From positions 1,674,001-1,738,000 of the forward strand of contig NZ_CP169056.1 of the NCBI RefSeq assembly GCF_041890415.1: a DNA stretch of 64,000 nucleotides, written 5' to 3'. The translations under genes and the position numbers were made by a program. Shown here in pieces: positions 36,364 to 44,603 of the stretch; position 1 is the stretch's first letter; each line of letters begins with the position of its first letter. The notes under the pieces are model-generated. The model was given only the letters and a program-made list of their open reading frames with translations. It ran no database searches and was not told the origin of the DNA. The DNA comes from Pseudoxanthomonas koreensis_A (lineage in GTDB: Bacteria; Pseudomonadota; Gammaproteobacteria; Xanthomonadales; Xanthomonadaceae).

Positions 36364-36686
36364 GATGCGTTTCTCGCGCTGGCGGTACGGGAGCGGCGGC
36401 GCAGGGCCAGCGCATAACCACCGGTGCCGCGCTCCAGCGTGCGCGCAACCCGGCCAATGGTGGTGACGCTGACCTGGGTCAGCTCATGGATCTCTCGGTA
36501 CGGCACGCCCTGCTCCAGCAACGGCACCACCCGCCAGCGGTCGCTCATCGCTTCCAGTTCGGCGGGGGTGCACAGGTCTTCCAGGAAGGCACGCACGTGG
36601 CCGGGCTCGCGCAGCGCGGCCAGGGCCTGGGCCAGCAGCTCCAGCTTGCGCTCCTCGCTCGGGTTGTCGTCGCCGCGGCGTTTCAT
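36360..36686 (-). CDS. YerC/YecD-type TrpR-superfamily regulator, likely controls the his operon
   Basis: This 108-residue protein is a small all-helical DNA-binding protein of the TrpR superfamily. The helix-turn-helix reads LLEQGVPYREIHELTQVSVTTIGRVARTLE, preceded by FLEDLCTPAELEAMSDRWRVV, as in YerC/YecD. It is the first gene of the his operon and shares the ATGA overlap with hisG. A near-perfect 28-bp palindrome lies 16-43 nt before its start. A role as a histidine-responsive autoregulating repressor is inferred from this context. The C-terminal tail is basic and probably disordered. Confidence 0.88.
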   Translation of the reverse strand: MKRRGDDNPSEERKLELLAQALAALREPGHVRAFLEDLCTPAELEAMSDRWRVVPLLEQGVPYREIHELTQVSVTTIGRVARTLERGTGGYALALRRRSRTASARNAS

Positions 36687-36701
36687 GCCGATCCAGTACT
36701 G

Positions 36702-36729
36702 CCAATGTATTAACGTGCTATCACATTGG
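36702..36729. promoter_or_regulatory. 28-bp palindromic operator before the TrpR-like gene and his operon
   Basis: The arms CCAATGT (36702-36708) and ACATTGG (36723-36729) are perfectly inverted. Inner pairs TA/TA and C/G continue the symmetry, giving 10 of 14 matching pairs around a centre at 36715/36716. A TAATAC -10-like hexamer on the minus strand lies inside it, so a bound protein would block initiation. It is also notably AT-rich for this genome. Confidence 0.6.
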
Positions 36730-36861
36730 AACAGAGCCGGGCCACCATGGTCAAGCACGCGCTGCCGGCCGCAGTGCCCTGCACGGGCTGGCGCTGGCGC
36801 AGGATTACTGGCTTGGATCGTGGCCGGGGCCGCTCCTGCAGGACGCGAACCCGTGCCAATC

Positions 36862-36893
36862 GCGTGCCCCGGCGTGCCCCGGCGTGCCCCGGC
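36862..36893. repeat. Short tandem repeat GCGTGCCCCG x3
   Basis: Three consecutive copies of a 10-bp unit (GCGTGCCCCG) occupy 36862-36891 between hisS and the his operator. The following CACGGGCACGCGCCGGGGC is partly complementary and could fold back on it. There is no coding sense on either strand. It could act as the hisS transcript end or simply be slippage. Confidence 0.7.
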
Positions 36894-36926
36894 ATACACG
36901 GGCACGCGCCGGGGCCTGGTGCCGCG

Positions 36927-38360
36927 CTAGCGTCCGGCCAGGGCCCGGGCCTGCTCCAGCTCCACCCGCAGGGTGCCGGCCAGTTCATCGCGCGGTACCT
37001 CGAACTGCTGCTCGCGCGCCAGGTCCTTGACCGCGACCACGCCGCGCGCCAGCTCGTCCTCGCCGGCCAGCACCACGAACCGGATGCCGGCGCGCGCGGC
37101 GTACTGGAACTGCTTGGCGACCTTGCGCGCCTCCATCTGCACTTCGGTGTTGATGCCGCCTGCGCGCAGATGGCGGGCAAGGTCCAGGGCCTGGTCCAGC
37201 CGCGCCTCATCCATCAGCGCCACCATCGCCTGCACGCTGCTCTCGGCGATGCCCGCGATCAGGCCGGCCTCGCGCAATTGCCAGAACAGCCGGGTCAGGC
37301 CGATGGAGATGCCCACGCCGGGCAACTTCGACTTCGTGTAGTGGCTGGCCAGGTCCTCGTAGCGGCCGCCGGAGCAGATCGAGCCGATTTCCGGGTGCTC
37401 GACCAGCTGGGTCTCGTAGACGGTACCGGTGTAGTAGTCCAGGCCGCGGGCGATGGAGAAGTTGAGGCAGTAGGCCGACTCGGGCACGCCCAGCGCCTTG
37501 ACCAGGGCCAGCACGTCGCGCAGCTCGGCGGCACCGGCGCGCAGGGCGTCGTTGGCGGCATCGCCGGCCTGGGCAAGGACCGCGTCGATCCGGGCCAGGG
37601 CATCGGCGTGCGAGGTCGAACGCACCGCCACGAACTCCAGGATCCGGGCCACGGACGTCGCCGGCAGGCCGAACTCCGGGCCGGCCAGGGTGTCGCGCAC
37701 GTAGTCGGCGCCGCGCTTGTCGATCTTGTCCACCTCGCGCAGCACCAGCGCCTGCTGCTGCGGGTCGTCCACGCCCTGGGCCTGGAAGAACCCGCGCATC
37801 AGCTTGCGGTTGTTCACCTGCACCCGGAATGCGCCGATCCCCAGCTCGGAGAACACCGAGTGGATCACCGCCAGCACCTCGGCGTCATAACGGATGCTCA
37901 GGGTGTCCTTGCCGATCACGTCGATGTCGCACTGGTAGAACTCGCGGAAGCGCCCGCGCTGGGCGCGCTCGCCGCGGTATACCCGCTGCACCTGGTAACG
38001 GCGGAACGGGAAGGTCAGCGCGTGTTCGTGCTCGGCCACGTAGCGCGCCAGCGGCACGGTCAGGTCGAAGCGCAGGGCCAGTTCCGGCAGCGCGGCAGCC
38101 TCGCCCTCGTCCCTGCCCGACCCGGCCGCGGCGGCCGCATTGGCCAGGGCGCCGGTGGACTGGACGAAATACACCTGGCGCTCGGTCTCGCCGCCGGTCT
38201 TGGTCAGCAGCACCTCGGACAGTTCGAACACCGGCGTTTCCACCGGCAGGAAGCCGAAGCGCTCGTAGTTGCGGCGGATGACGTCGAGCATGCGCTGGAA
38301 GGCGATCTGCTCGCGCGGCAGCAGCTCCATGATGCCGGGTGGGGTGCGGGGCTTGATCAA
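36927..38360 (-). CDS. hisS: Histidyl-tRNA synthetase
   Basis: This 477-residue class II synthetase attaches His to tRNA-His. Motif 1 lies around IAFQRMLDVIRRNYERFGF; motif 2 is FRRYQVQRVYRGERAQRGRFREFYQCDIDVIG. The HisRS-specific motifs ARGLDYYTGTVYE and the anticodon domain LAGEDELARGVVAVKDLA follow. No ATG fits. AGGAG (plus 38369-38373) stands 8 nt before TTG 38360, giving L/M-I-K-P-R-T-P-P-G, the normal N-terminus, so TTG is the start. It lies upstream of the his biosynthetic operon on the same strand but is separated by 240 nt. Confidence 0.95.
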   Translation of the reverse strand: MIKPRTPPGIMELLPREQIAFQRMLDVIRRNYERFGFLPVETPVFELSEVLLTKTGGETERQVYFVQSTGALANAAAAAGSGRDEGEAAALPELALRFDLTVPLARYVAEHEHALTFPFRRYQVQRVYRGERAQRGRFREFYQCDIDVIGKDTLSIRYDAEVLAVIHSVFSELGIGAFRVQVNNRKLMRGFFQAQGVDDPQQQALVLREVDKIDKRGADYVRDTLAGPEFGLPATSVARILEFVAVRSTSHADALARIDAVLAQAGDAANDALRAGAAELRDVLALVKALGVPESAYCLNFSIARGLDYYTGTVYETQLVEHPEIGSICSGGRYEDLASHYTKSKLPGVGISIGLTRLFWQLREAGLIAGIAESSVQAMVALMDEARLDQALDLARHLRAGGINTEVQMEARKVAKQFQYAARAGIRFVVLAGEDELARGVVAVKDLAREQQFEVPRDELAGTLRVELEQARALAGR

Positions 38361-38498
38361 GCGGAAAACTCCTGCGTGACGCACGATCGGGAGCTGCGAT
38401 TCTACCGCGCCGGGCGCGGCGGCCGCGCCCTCGGATGCGCGCGGCCGGCCTGCCACTTGCCGGTATCATGCGCAACTCTTTCGCCACCTGCCGCCCGC

Positions 38499-39242
38499 AT
38501 GTCCTGGCCCCCATTCGACAGCCCCTGTCTGACGCCCCCACCCGCCGACAGCGGCCCGCTGGGGCCGTGCATGCATTGCAGGGTGCGCCACCTGGCGGTG
38601 TGCTCGGTGCTGGCCGGCGAGGAGGTCCAGGCACTGGACGCGCTGGCCGGTGCACAGGTACTGGCGCCCGGCACGGTGCTGGCGCGCCAGGGCGAGCCGC
38701 GGCGCCATGTGTACACGGTCACCCGCGGCGCGCTGCGCCTGGTGCGGCTGTCGGCCGGCGGCCGCCGCCAGGTCGCCGGCTTCGCCTTGCCCGGCGACTT
38801 CGTCGGCCTCAGCGGCGCGGCCGTGCACCAGCACGACATCGAGGCACTGGGCGAAACCGAACTGTGCCGCTTCGGGGTGGAGGCGATGCAGCGCCTGGGC
38901 ACGCGCTTCCCGCACCTGCAACGCAAGCTGCTCGAGCGCGCATGCATGGAACTGGATTCGGCGCGCGACCAGCTGATGGCGCTGGCGCGCATGACTCCCA
39001 CCGAGCGCATCGCCGACTTCCTGCTCAGGCTGGCCGCGCAGCAGGCACGCAGCGGAGAACCTGCCGCCTCGCTGGCCCTGCCGATGCCGCGCGCCGACAT
39101 CGCCGACCACCTGGGCCTGACCGTGGAGACGGTCAGCCGCTGCCTGACCACCCTGCGCACCCGCGGGTTGATCGCGCTGCCGGAAATCTACCGGGTCGAG
39201 ATCCTCGATTTCGCCGGCCTGGAAGCGCTCAACCCGGCCTGA
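38499..39242 (+). CDS. Crp/Fnr-family regulator with FnrL-type cysteine motif
   Basis: This 247-residue regulator has Cys24-x2-Cys27-x7-Cys35 plus Cys123. That is the spacing of FnrL/FnrN-type oxygen sensors, not the x2-x5 spacing of E. coli Fnr. A cyclic-nucleotide-binding fold follows (RQGEPRRHVYTVTRGALRLVRLS; FALPGDFVGLSG). The C-terminal HTH is MPRADIADHLGLTVETVSRCLTTLRTRGLI with the E-x-x-S-R core used by Fnr to read TTGAT. It likely holds a 4Fe-4S cluster and controls microaerobic genes. cydDC lies next to it, convergent. No FNR half-site pair was found near cydD. Confidence 0.88.
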   Translation: MSWPPFDSPCLTPPPADSGPLGPCMHCRVRHLAVCSVLAGEEVQALDALAGAQVLAPGTVLARQGEPRRHVYTVTRGALRLVRLSAGGRRQVAGFALPGDFVGLSGAAVHQHDIEALGETELCRFGVEAMQRLGTRFPHLQRKLLERACMELDSARDQLMALARMTPTERIADFLLRLAAQQARSGEPAASLALPMPRADIADHLGLTVETVSRCLTTLRTRGLIALPEIYRVEILDFAGLEALNPA

Positions 39243-39262
39243 GCCGGCACCCGCTGCGCGGG

Positions 39263-40930
39263 TCAGGGGGCAGCCTGGAGGCGACCGTCCTGCAACCGCA
39301 ACCGGCGCCAGGGCAGCGCATCGGGCACCGGGCCGTGGCTGATCAGCAGCAGGCTGCGTGCGCCCAGCGCGCGCTCCAGGTCCAGCAGCAAGGCGGCCGC
39401 AGCATCCACGTCCAGGCCCTCGGTGGGTTCGTCCAGCACCAGCAGCGGTGCAGGACGCAGCAGCGCGCGGGCCAATGCCAGCCGCCGTGCCTGCCCGGCC
39501 GACAGCAGCGCGCCACCCTCGCCCACCTCGCCGTCCAGCCCGCCGCACGCGCGCACCCGCCCGTCCAGGCCAAGCGCGGACAGCACCCGCCACATCGATG
39601 CCTCGTCCGCATCCGGGTGGCCCATGCGCAGGTTCTCGCGCACGCTGCCGGCGAATACCGGCGCGTCCTGCGGCATCCACGCCACCCGCGCATGCCAGTC
39701 GCCCTGGGCCACATCACGCAGGTCCACACCGCCCCAGCTCACCGTGCCCGCCGCTGGATCATGGATCCGCATCGCCAGCGCGGCCAGGGTGCTCTTGCCG
39801 CCGCCACTGTCGCCACCGATGGCCACCCGTTGACCCGGTGCAACGGCCAGTTCCACGCCGTCCAGCACGCGCCGGCCGCCGGGATGGGCGAACACCACGC
39901 CCTGCATGCACAACGTGTCCGTGCCCGGTACCGGCACCGGCCGCGCCGGATCGCGCACCGTCACCGGCTGTTCGACCACGGCGCGCAGGCGCCGGGCCGA
40001 TGCCCGCCCGCCCTGCAGCGCTTGCCACGCCAGGCCCATGCCCGCCCACGTCTCCAGCAGCGCAAGGGTGAGGAACACCAGGGCAGCGGCATGCGCCGCT
40101 GGCACCTGGCCGCGATGCACGGCCGAGGCGGCCAGCGCGGTCATCGCCAGCAGCGCGGCCATGCCGCACAGCGCGTGCAGCAGGTCGGCAACCGCCAGCC
40201 GGCGCCGACGCTGGCGGCCGCTGGCGGCCAGTGCAGCGGCTGCCGTATCCACGCGACCAGCCCAACGCCCGCTGGCCGCCATCGCCGCCAACTCGGTGGC
40301 GCCCTCGATGCCTTCGTGCACGCGCATGCGCAACCTGGCCTGCAACGCGGCGTGCCGGCGCTCGCGCGCACGCCCGCGCCACGCGGCCACGGCCGGCACG
40401 CCGCCGCCCACCGCCAGCGCCGCCACAGCCAGCAGCAAGCCGGCGCGCAGGTCGACCCATGCGGCCCATCCGATTCCCAGCAGGCCCGCCCCGGCCATGG
40501 CCGCCAGCGGACCGAGCGCGCGCACGAACAGTCCATCGACGCGGCCGATGTCGTCCATCAGCCGGGCCAGCAGCTCACCGGTGCGCAGCACGCCCAGTCG
40601 CGCCGGCGCCAGCGGCAGCGCCCGCCGGAAGAACCAGCCGCGCAGGTCGCGTGCAACCCGCAAGGTCGCGTCGTGCCCGGCCAGTTTTTCCGCATAACGC
40701 GATGCGATGCGCGCCAGCGCCAGCGCACGCACCCCTGCCGATGGCGAAAAATAGTTGAAGCCGGCGGCCGTGCCGGCGGCCAGCGCGGCGGCAGTGATGA
40801 AGCCGCCAGCCAGGCCAAGCAGGGCAATGCCGGCCAGCATCGTCGCCAGCAGCAACGCCGCGGCGGCAAGCATGCGTGTGCGATGGCGGGCGAATACCGC
40901 GCGCAGTCCGTCGTCGGGCAACTGCTTCAC
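39263..40930 (-). CDS. cydC: Thiol reductant ABC exporter subunit CydC
   Basis: This 555-residue half-transporter has six N-terminal membrane helices and a C-terminal ATPase: Walker A GGDSGGGKSTLA, signature LLSAGQARRLALARALL (LSAGQ), and Walker B PLLVLDEPTEGLD. CydDC exports cysteine/glutathione to the periplasm and is needed for cytochrome bd assembly. It overlaps cydD by 4 nt. The neighbouring Fnr-type regulator fits a low-oxygen respiratory role; cydAB are not in the window. Confidence 0.92.
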   Translation of the reverse strand: MKQLPDDGLRAVFARHRTRMLAAAALLLATMLAGIALLGLAGGFITAAALAAGTAAGFNYFSPSAGVRALALARIASRYAEKLAGHDATLRVARDLRGWFFRRALPLAPARLGVLRTGELLARLMDDIGRVDGLFVRALGPLAAMAGAGLLGIGWAAWVDLRAGLLLAVAALAVGGGVPAVAAWRGRARERRHAALQARLRMRVHEGIEGATELAAMAASGRWAGRVDTAAAALAASGRQRRRRLAVADLLHALCGMAALLAMTALAASAVHRGQVPAAHAAALVFLTLALLETWAGMGLAWQALQGGRASARRLRAVVEQPVTVRDPARPVPVPGTDTLCMQGVVFAHPGGRRVLDGVELAVAPGQRVAIGGDSGGGKSTLAALAMRIHDPAAGTVSWGGVDLRDVAQGDWHARVAWMPQDAPVFAGSVRENLRMGHPDADEASMWRVLSALGLDGRVRACGGLDGEVGEGGALLSAGQARRLALARALLRPAPLLVLDEPTEGLDVDAAAALLLDLERALGARSLLLISHGPVPDALPWRRLRLQDGRLQAAP

Positions 40931-42831
40931 CGGCCCCCTCCTTCGGCCGCATGCACCGCGCCGCCGGGCAACTCCAGGCAGCGACCGGCCCAGCGCATCA
41001 CCGCCGGGCTGTGGGTGGCGACCAGCACCGCGCGTCCGGCGGCGTAGGCGGACAGCGCCTCCAGCAGCGCCATCTCGGTTTCGGCATCAAGGAAGGCGGT
41101 GGGCTCATCGAGCAACAGCAGGTGCGGGTTGCCCAGCAGCGCACGCGCCAGCCCGACCCGGCGCGCCTCGCCGCCGGACAGGCCGAAGCCGCGCTCGCCG
41201 ATCACCGTGTCCAGCCCTTGTGGCAGGCCCTGCGCGAAACGCATCACCTGGGCGGTCCGCGCAGCCGCCAGCAGCCGTTCGGGATCGGCAACTTGATCGG
41301 CATTGGCGCAGGCCAGCCGCAGGTTGTCGGCGAGGCTGCCATGGAACAGGTACGGACGCTGCCCGGCATGGGCCACGATGGCTCCGGGCCGAAGCTCGAC
41401 AGTACCCTGCGCCGGCTGCAGCCAGCCGGCGACTGCCTCCAGCAAGGTGCTCTTGCCGCAGCCACTGGGCCCGACCAGTGCCAGCCGGTCGCCCGGCGCC
41501 AGGGCGAAGGACACCGGCGCGAACAACGGGTCCGCACCCGGTGCCACTCGCAGCGCGAGGTCGCGCACCTGCAGCAGCGGGGACGCGGCACCGGCATCGG
41601 GGGCGACGCGACGAGGGCGTCCACTGCTTGCCCGGTCCGGCAGGCGGTCGCCGGCATCGGCGCGGTCGCCGGCAGCGGCCACTTCCGCGCCGCTGGCCGG
41701 GCTGTTGCCAGTCTGCGCAGCACCGGGCACGTGCACGGGTGCGGCGTGCGCACGCGGCGATGGCAAGGCGCCGGGCAGTTCGCCCAGCGCCGATTCGATC
41801 TCGGCCGCGGCGGCCAGGGCCGCGGCGCGGTCGTGGTAATGCGCGGCCAGGCGCCGCAGCGGCGCAAAGAACTCCGGCGCCAGCAGCAGGCAGAACAGGC
41901 CGGCACCAAGCTCCGGTGCGGCATCGCCGAGCAGGCCCAGGTAGCCCAGGCCGAAGTACAGCGCCACCGCCGCCACGCTGAGCGATGCGAAGAACTCCAG
42001 CACGGTCGATGACAGGAACGCGATGCGCAACACGCGCATGCTGCGTTCGCGCACGCCTTCGGCCGCCGCCACGATGCCGTCCAGTTCCGCCGGCCCGCGC
42101 CCGTACAGGCGGATCAGGCCCAGGCCCTTGAGCCGGTCGGCGAAGTGCCCGCCCATGCGCGCCAGCTCGGCCAGTTGCTCGCGGCTGGCGGCTTCGGCAC
42201 CCATTCCCACCAGCGCCATGAACAACGGCACCAGCGGCGCAGCCACCAGCAGGACCAAGGCCGGCAACCAGTCCACGGCAAACACCGCCAGCACCAGCAC
42301 CGGCGGCACCCAGGCCACTTCGGCGCGCACCGGCAGGTAGCCGGCGCAGAAACCATCGAGTGCGTCCACGTGGGCAAGCGGCAGTTCGCCCAGGGCGCCA
42401 CTGCGGCGGGCGCGCAACCAGCGCGGGCCGCGGGCCTGGAGCTGGCGGTACAGGCGGGCGCGCAGTTCCAGCTTGGCCGCCTCGGCCACCTCGCCTGCCG
42501 CGTCCCGGGCCACCCAGCCAAGCAACGCCCGCACCAGCAACACCACCGCCAGCAGCGCAAACCAGCCGCTCCAGCGCAGCGGCGGATCGGCATCCACCAG
42601 CACGCCCTGCAGCAGCACGGCCAGTGCCCAGGCCTGCGGCAGCAACAACCATCCTGCCGCCACGGTACACACCGCGGCCAGCCGCCGGCGGCCTCGCGCA
42701 GCGGCGGTGAGCGACAACAGCCATTGCTGGCGACGCTTGCGCAGCACGCGCTCCTGCGCCGGGGCGGCCGGATGTTCGGTTTCGATGATGTCGGCCAATC
42801 CGTGCCCGGCGGGAACTGAAGTGGCGGCCAT
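40927..42831 (-). CDS. cydD: Thiol reductant ABC exporter subunit CydD, with extended linker
   Basis: This 634-residue half-transporter partners CydC. The membrane domain runs to about residue 340, and the ATPase has Walker A GPSGCGKSTLL, signature LSGGEARRVGLARALL and Walker B LLLLDEPTAFLD. Between them is an unusually long Ala/Pro/Gly/Asp-rich linker (about 60 residues, HAAPVHVPGAAQTGNSPASG onward), probably disordered. The ATG at 42831 was chosen because upstream codons lack conserved sequence. Confidence 0.92.
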   Translation of the reverse strand: MAATSVPAGHGLADIIETEHPAAPAQERVLRKRRQQWLLSLTAAARGRRRLAAVCTVAAGWLLLPQAWALAVLLQGVLVDADPPLRWSGWFALLAVVLLVRALLGWVARDAAGEVAEAAKLELRARLYRQLQARGPRWLRARRSGALGELPLAHVDALDGFCAGYLPVRAEVAWVPPVLVLAVFAVDWLPALVLLVAAPLVPLFMALVGMGAEAASREQLAELARMGGHFADRLKGLGLIRLYGRGPAELDGIVAAAEGVRERSMRVLRIAFLSSTVLEFFASLSVAAVALYFGLGYLGLLGDAAPELGAGLFCLLLAPEFFAPLRRLAAHYHDRAAALAAAAEIESALGELPGALPSPRAHAAPVHVPGAAQTGNSPASGAEVAAAGDRADAGDRLPDRASSGRPRRVAPDAGAASPLLQVRDLALRVAPGADPLFAPVSFALAPGDRLALVGPSGCGKSTLLEAVAGWLQPAQGTVELRPGAIVAHAGQRPYLFHGSLADNLRLACANADQVADPERLLAAARTAQVMRFAQGLPQGLDTVIGERGFGLSGGEARRVGLARALLGNPHLLLLDEPTAFLDAETEMALLEALSAYAAGRAVLVATHSPAVMRWAGRCLELPGGAVHAAEGGGR

Positions 42832-42913
42832 TGTAGGCAGCGGGCACGACACCGTCGTGGCGCAGTGCGCGCCGGAGCATCGGCTCAGGGATGCAGGCTG
42901 CGCTGCCGGCGGG

Positions 42914-43474
42914 TCACGGCTGCCGGGTATCGCCGTCGGTGCTGCGCACCGGTGCCGGCACCCCGGGTCGGGGCTGCGGGACCTTCGCCGCAGCCGGCGG
43001 CCGTCCACTCGCGTCCTGGCCGGCGACGGCGAGCGCGCGCCGCTCCAGCGCCCGCAGCACGGTCAGCACCACCAGGGTCAGCAGGGTGACCGCCAGCGCC
43101 AGCACGTAGTAGCCAAAACCCACGGTGATGCCGATGGCCGCCACCGTCAGCAGCGAAGCGGCAGTGGTGATGCCTTCCACACCGTGACCGTTGCGGCTGG
43201 CGAAGATGGTGCCGGCACCGATGAAGGAAATACCGGCCACCACCGCCTCCACCAGGCGCAGCGGATCGATCCGCAGGCCGGTGCCAGCGTAGTGCGCGTC
43301 CTCCAGCACCATCGTGCTCAGGCCCAGCAGCAACGCGGCCGTGCCCGCCACCAGCATGTGCGTGCGGAATCCGGCTGGGCGGTCCTTGAGCTCGCGTTCC
43401 AGGCCGATGGCACCGCCCAGCGCCATCGCATACAGCACGCCGGGCAGCACCCGGAGTTGTTCGATCCATTCCAT
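42914..43474 (-). CDS. MgtC/SapB-family membrane protein
   Basis: This 186-residue inner-membrane protein has the N-terminal signature YAMALGGAIGLERELKDRPAGFRTHMLVAGTAALL and about five helices (FIGAGTIFASRNG; GITTAASLLTVAAIGITVGFG). MgtC proteins support growth in low magnesium and, in pathogens, survival in hosts by acting on the F-type ATP synthase. The C-terminal tail is Pro-rich and short compared with the Salmonella protein (231). A perfect hairpin sits about 150 nt upstream. It lies upstream of cydDC on the same strand with an 82-nt gap. Confidence 0.9.
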   Translation of the reverse strand: MEWIEQLRVLPGVLYAMALGGAIGLERELKDRPAGFRTHMLVAGTAALLLGLSTMVLEDAHYAGTGLRIDPLRLVEAVVAGISFIGAGTIFASRNGHGVEGITTAASLLTVAAIGITVGFGYYVLALAVTLLTLVVLTVLRALERRALAVAGQDASGRPPAAAKVPQPRPGVPAPVRSTDGDTRQP

Positions 43475-43752
43475 GCCGGCACGATGGCGCAGGCGTCGCC
43501 CAGGCGCCGTGAAGACGCCCAGCCATGGTGGTCGCCGGCAAGGCCGGCTCCTGCCTGCAGCGGCCGATGAACGTGACACGGCGTGGTGCGATGCCTGCTG
43601 ACGGGAAGTCAAGGAGGAGGCTGCGGCCGCAGGCCGCAGCCGGGGGACATGAGCGGCAGCAGGCATCGTGCCGCACCGCCGCGATCAACCTCCCGCCTCG
43701 CTGCATCCCGACGGCAAGGTGGTGCACATCCCCGCCCCGGGTACAGAGCCAC
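43475..43752 (-). other. Long non-coding stretch upstream of mgtC, with a perfect hairpin
   Basis: About 280 nt before mgtC hold no credible gene. The main feature is an inverted repeat at 43619-43641: GGCTGCGGCC and GGCCGCAGCC, 10 perfect base pairs around a GCA loop. Neither flank has a U run, so it is not an intrinsic terminator. A 5' leader structure controlling mgtC is possible, since mgtC leaders are regulatory in enterics, but no recognised riboswitch is seen. Confidence 0.4.
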
Positions 43753-43781
43753 AAAAAAGCGGGCCGCTTGCGCGGCCCGCT
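43753..43781 (-). terminator. Strong intrinsic terminator after the OmpA-like lipoprotein gene
   Basis: Reading the minus strand, AGCGGGCCGC, loop GCAA, GCGGCCCGCT and TTTTTT form a perfect 10-bp stem with a six-U tail. It lies 31 nt after the stop codon of the gene at 43812. Confidence 0.95.
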
Positions 43782-43811
43782 CGACGTGACGGCTGGCAGG
43801 AACTGGCAGGC

Positions 43812-44501
43812 TCAGGAACGCACCGGCACCAGGGTGATCTCGACCCGGCGGTTGGCCGCGCGGCCGGCCTCGGTGTCGTTGCTGGCCACCGGATGACGCT
43901 TGCCGGCACCGATGGTGATGAAGCGCTGCGGGTTCAGGCCCTGCGCGACCAGGTACTGGGTGACCGCGTTGGCACGCTGTTCGGACAGGCGCTGGTTGAC
44001 CTCGTCGCTGCCCACGCTGTCGGTATGGCCGGCGACCTCGACCACGGTCTGGTCGTATTCCTTCATCACCCCGGCCACGTTGTTGAGCACCGGATAGAAC
44101 TCGGACGCCAGGTTGGAACTGTTGAAGGCGAAGGTGATGTTGCCGGGCATGTTGAGGGTGATGTTGTCGCCGGTGCGGCTGACATCCACCCCGGTGCCCT
44201 GCAGCCTGTCGCGCAGCGCCGCCTGCTGGCGGTCCTGGTAGGCGCCCACCGCGCCACCGGCCAGGCCACCGACGCCGGCACCGATCAGGGCGTGCTGGCG
44301 GCGCTCCACCGCGCTGTCGCCGGTCAGCAGGCCGGCGGCCACGCCGATGCCGGCGCCGATCAGGGCGTTGCGACTGGTCCGGTTCATCTGCTGCTGGCCG
44401 GTGTAGGGGTCGGTCGTCTGGCAGCCGGCGACCACCATGGTGGCCATGGCAATGGCCAGCAGCATCGGGGCCTGCTGGCGGGTCTGCTTGCGGATATTCA
44501 T
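43812..44501 (-). CDS. OmpA-family peptidoglycan-binding lipoprotein
   Basis: The product has 229 residues. A lipoprotein signal ends at V-V-A-G-C (Cys27). Two Gly-rich hydrophobic segments follow (NALIGAGIGVAAGLLTG; HALIGAGVGGLAGGAVGAY), as in YiaD-type glycine-zipper proteins. The C-terminal OmpA domain shows ITFAFNSSNL and VVEVAGHTDSVGSDEVNQRLSEQRANAV, the peptidoglycan-binding signature. It anchors the outer membrane to the wall. AAGGAG lies before the ATG. It is monocistronic with its own terminator. Confidence 0.93.
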   Translation of the reverse strand: MNIRKQTRQQAPMLLAIAMATMVVAGCQTTDPYTGQQQMNRTSRNALIGAGIGVAAGLLTGDSAVERRQHALIGAGVGGLAGGAVGAYQDRQQAALRDRLQGTGVDVSRTGDNITLNMPGNITFAFNSSNLASEFYPVLNNVAGVMKEYDQTVVEVAGHTDSVGSDEVNQRLSEQRANAVTQYLVAQGLNPQRFITIGAGKRHPVASNDTEAGRAANRRVEITLVPVRS

Positions 44502-44603
44502 GACACGCTCCTTTGCATGGACGGGCCGCTGCACGCCGCAGCGGCCACGGACGCCCGGATGCTACGTCGCCATGCGTGAACGCCGGATGTTGCCCGCCCG
44601 GAG

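Noticed and set aside
36862..36900. The GTGCCCCGGC repeats as the start of a CRISPR array
   Set aside because: The repeats are 10 bp, contiguous and without spacers, so they are a simple tandem repeat.
36690..36926. A possible his attenuator leader peptide in the gap upstream of the his operon
   Set aside because: No short frame with clustered His codons and no terminator hairpin with a U run was found. The palindrome supports repression instead.
38348..38362. CTTGATCAAG near the hisS start as an FNR box
   Set aside because: The FNR consensus needs TTGAT-N4-ATCAA. Here the halves are fused with no spacer and it lies at the hisS start codon.
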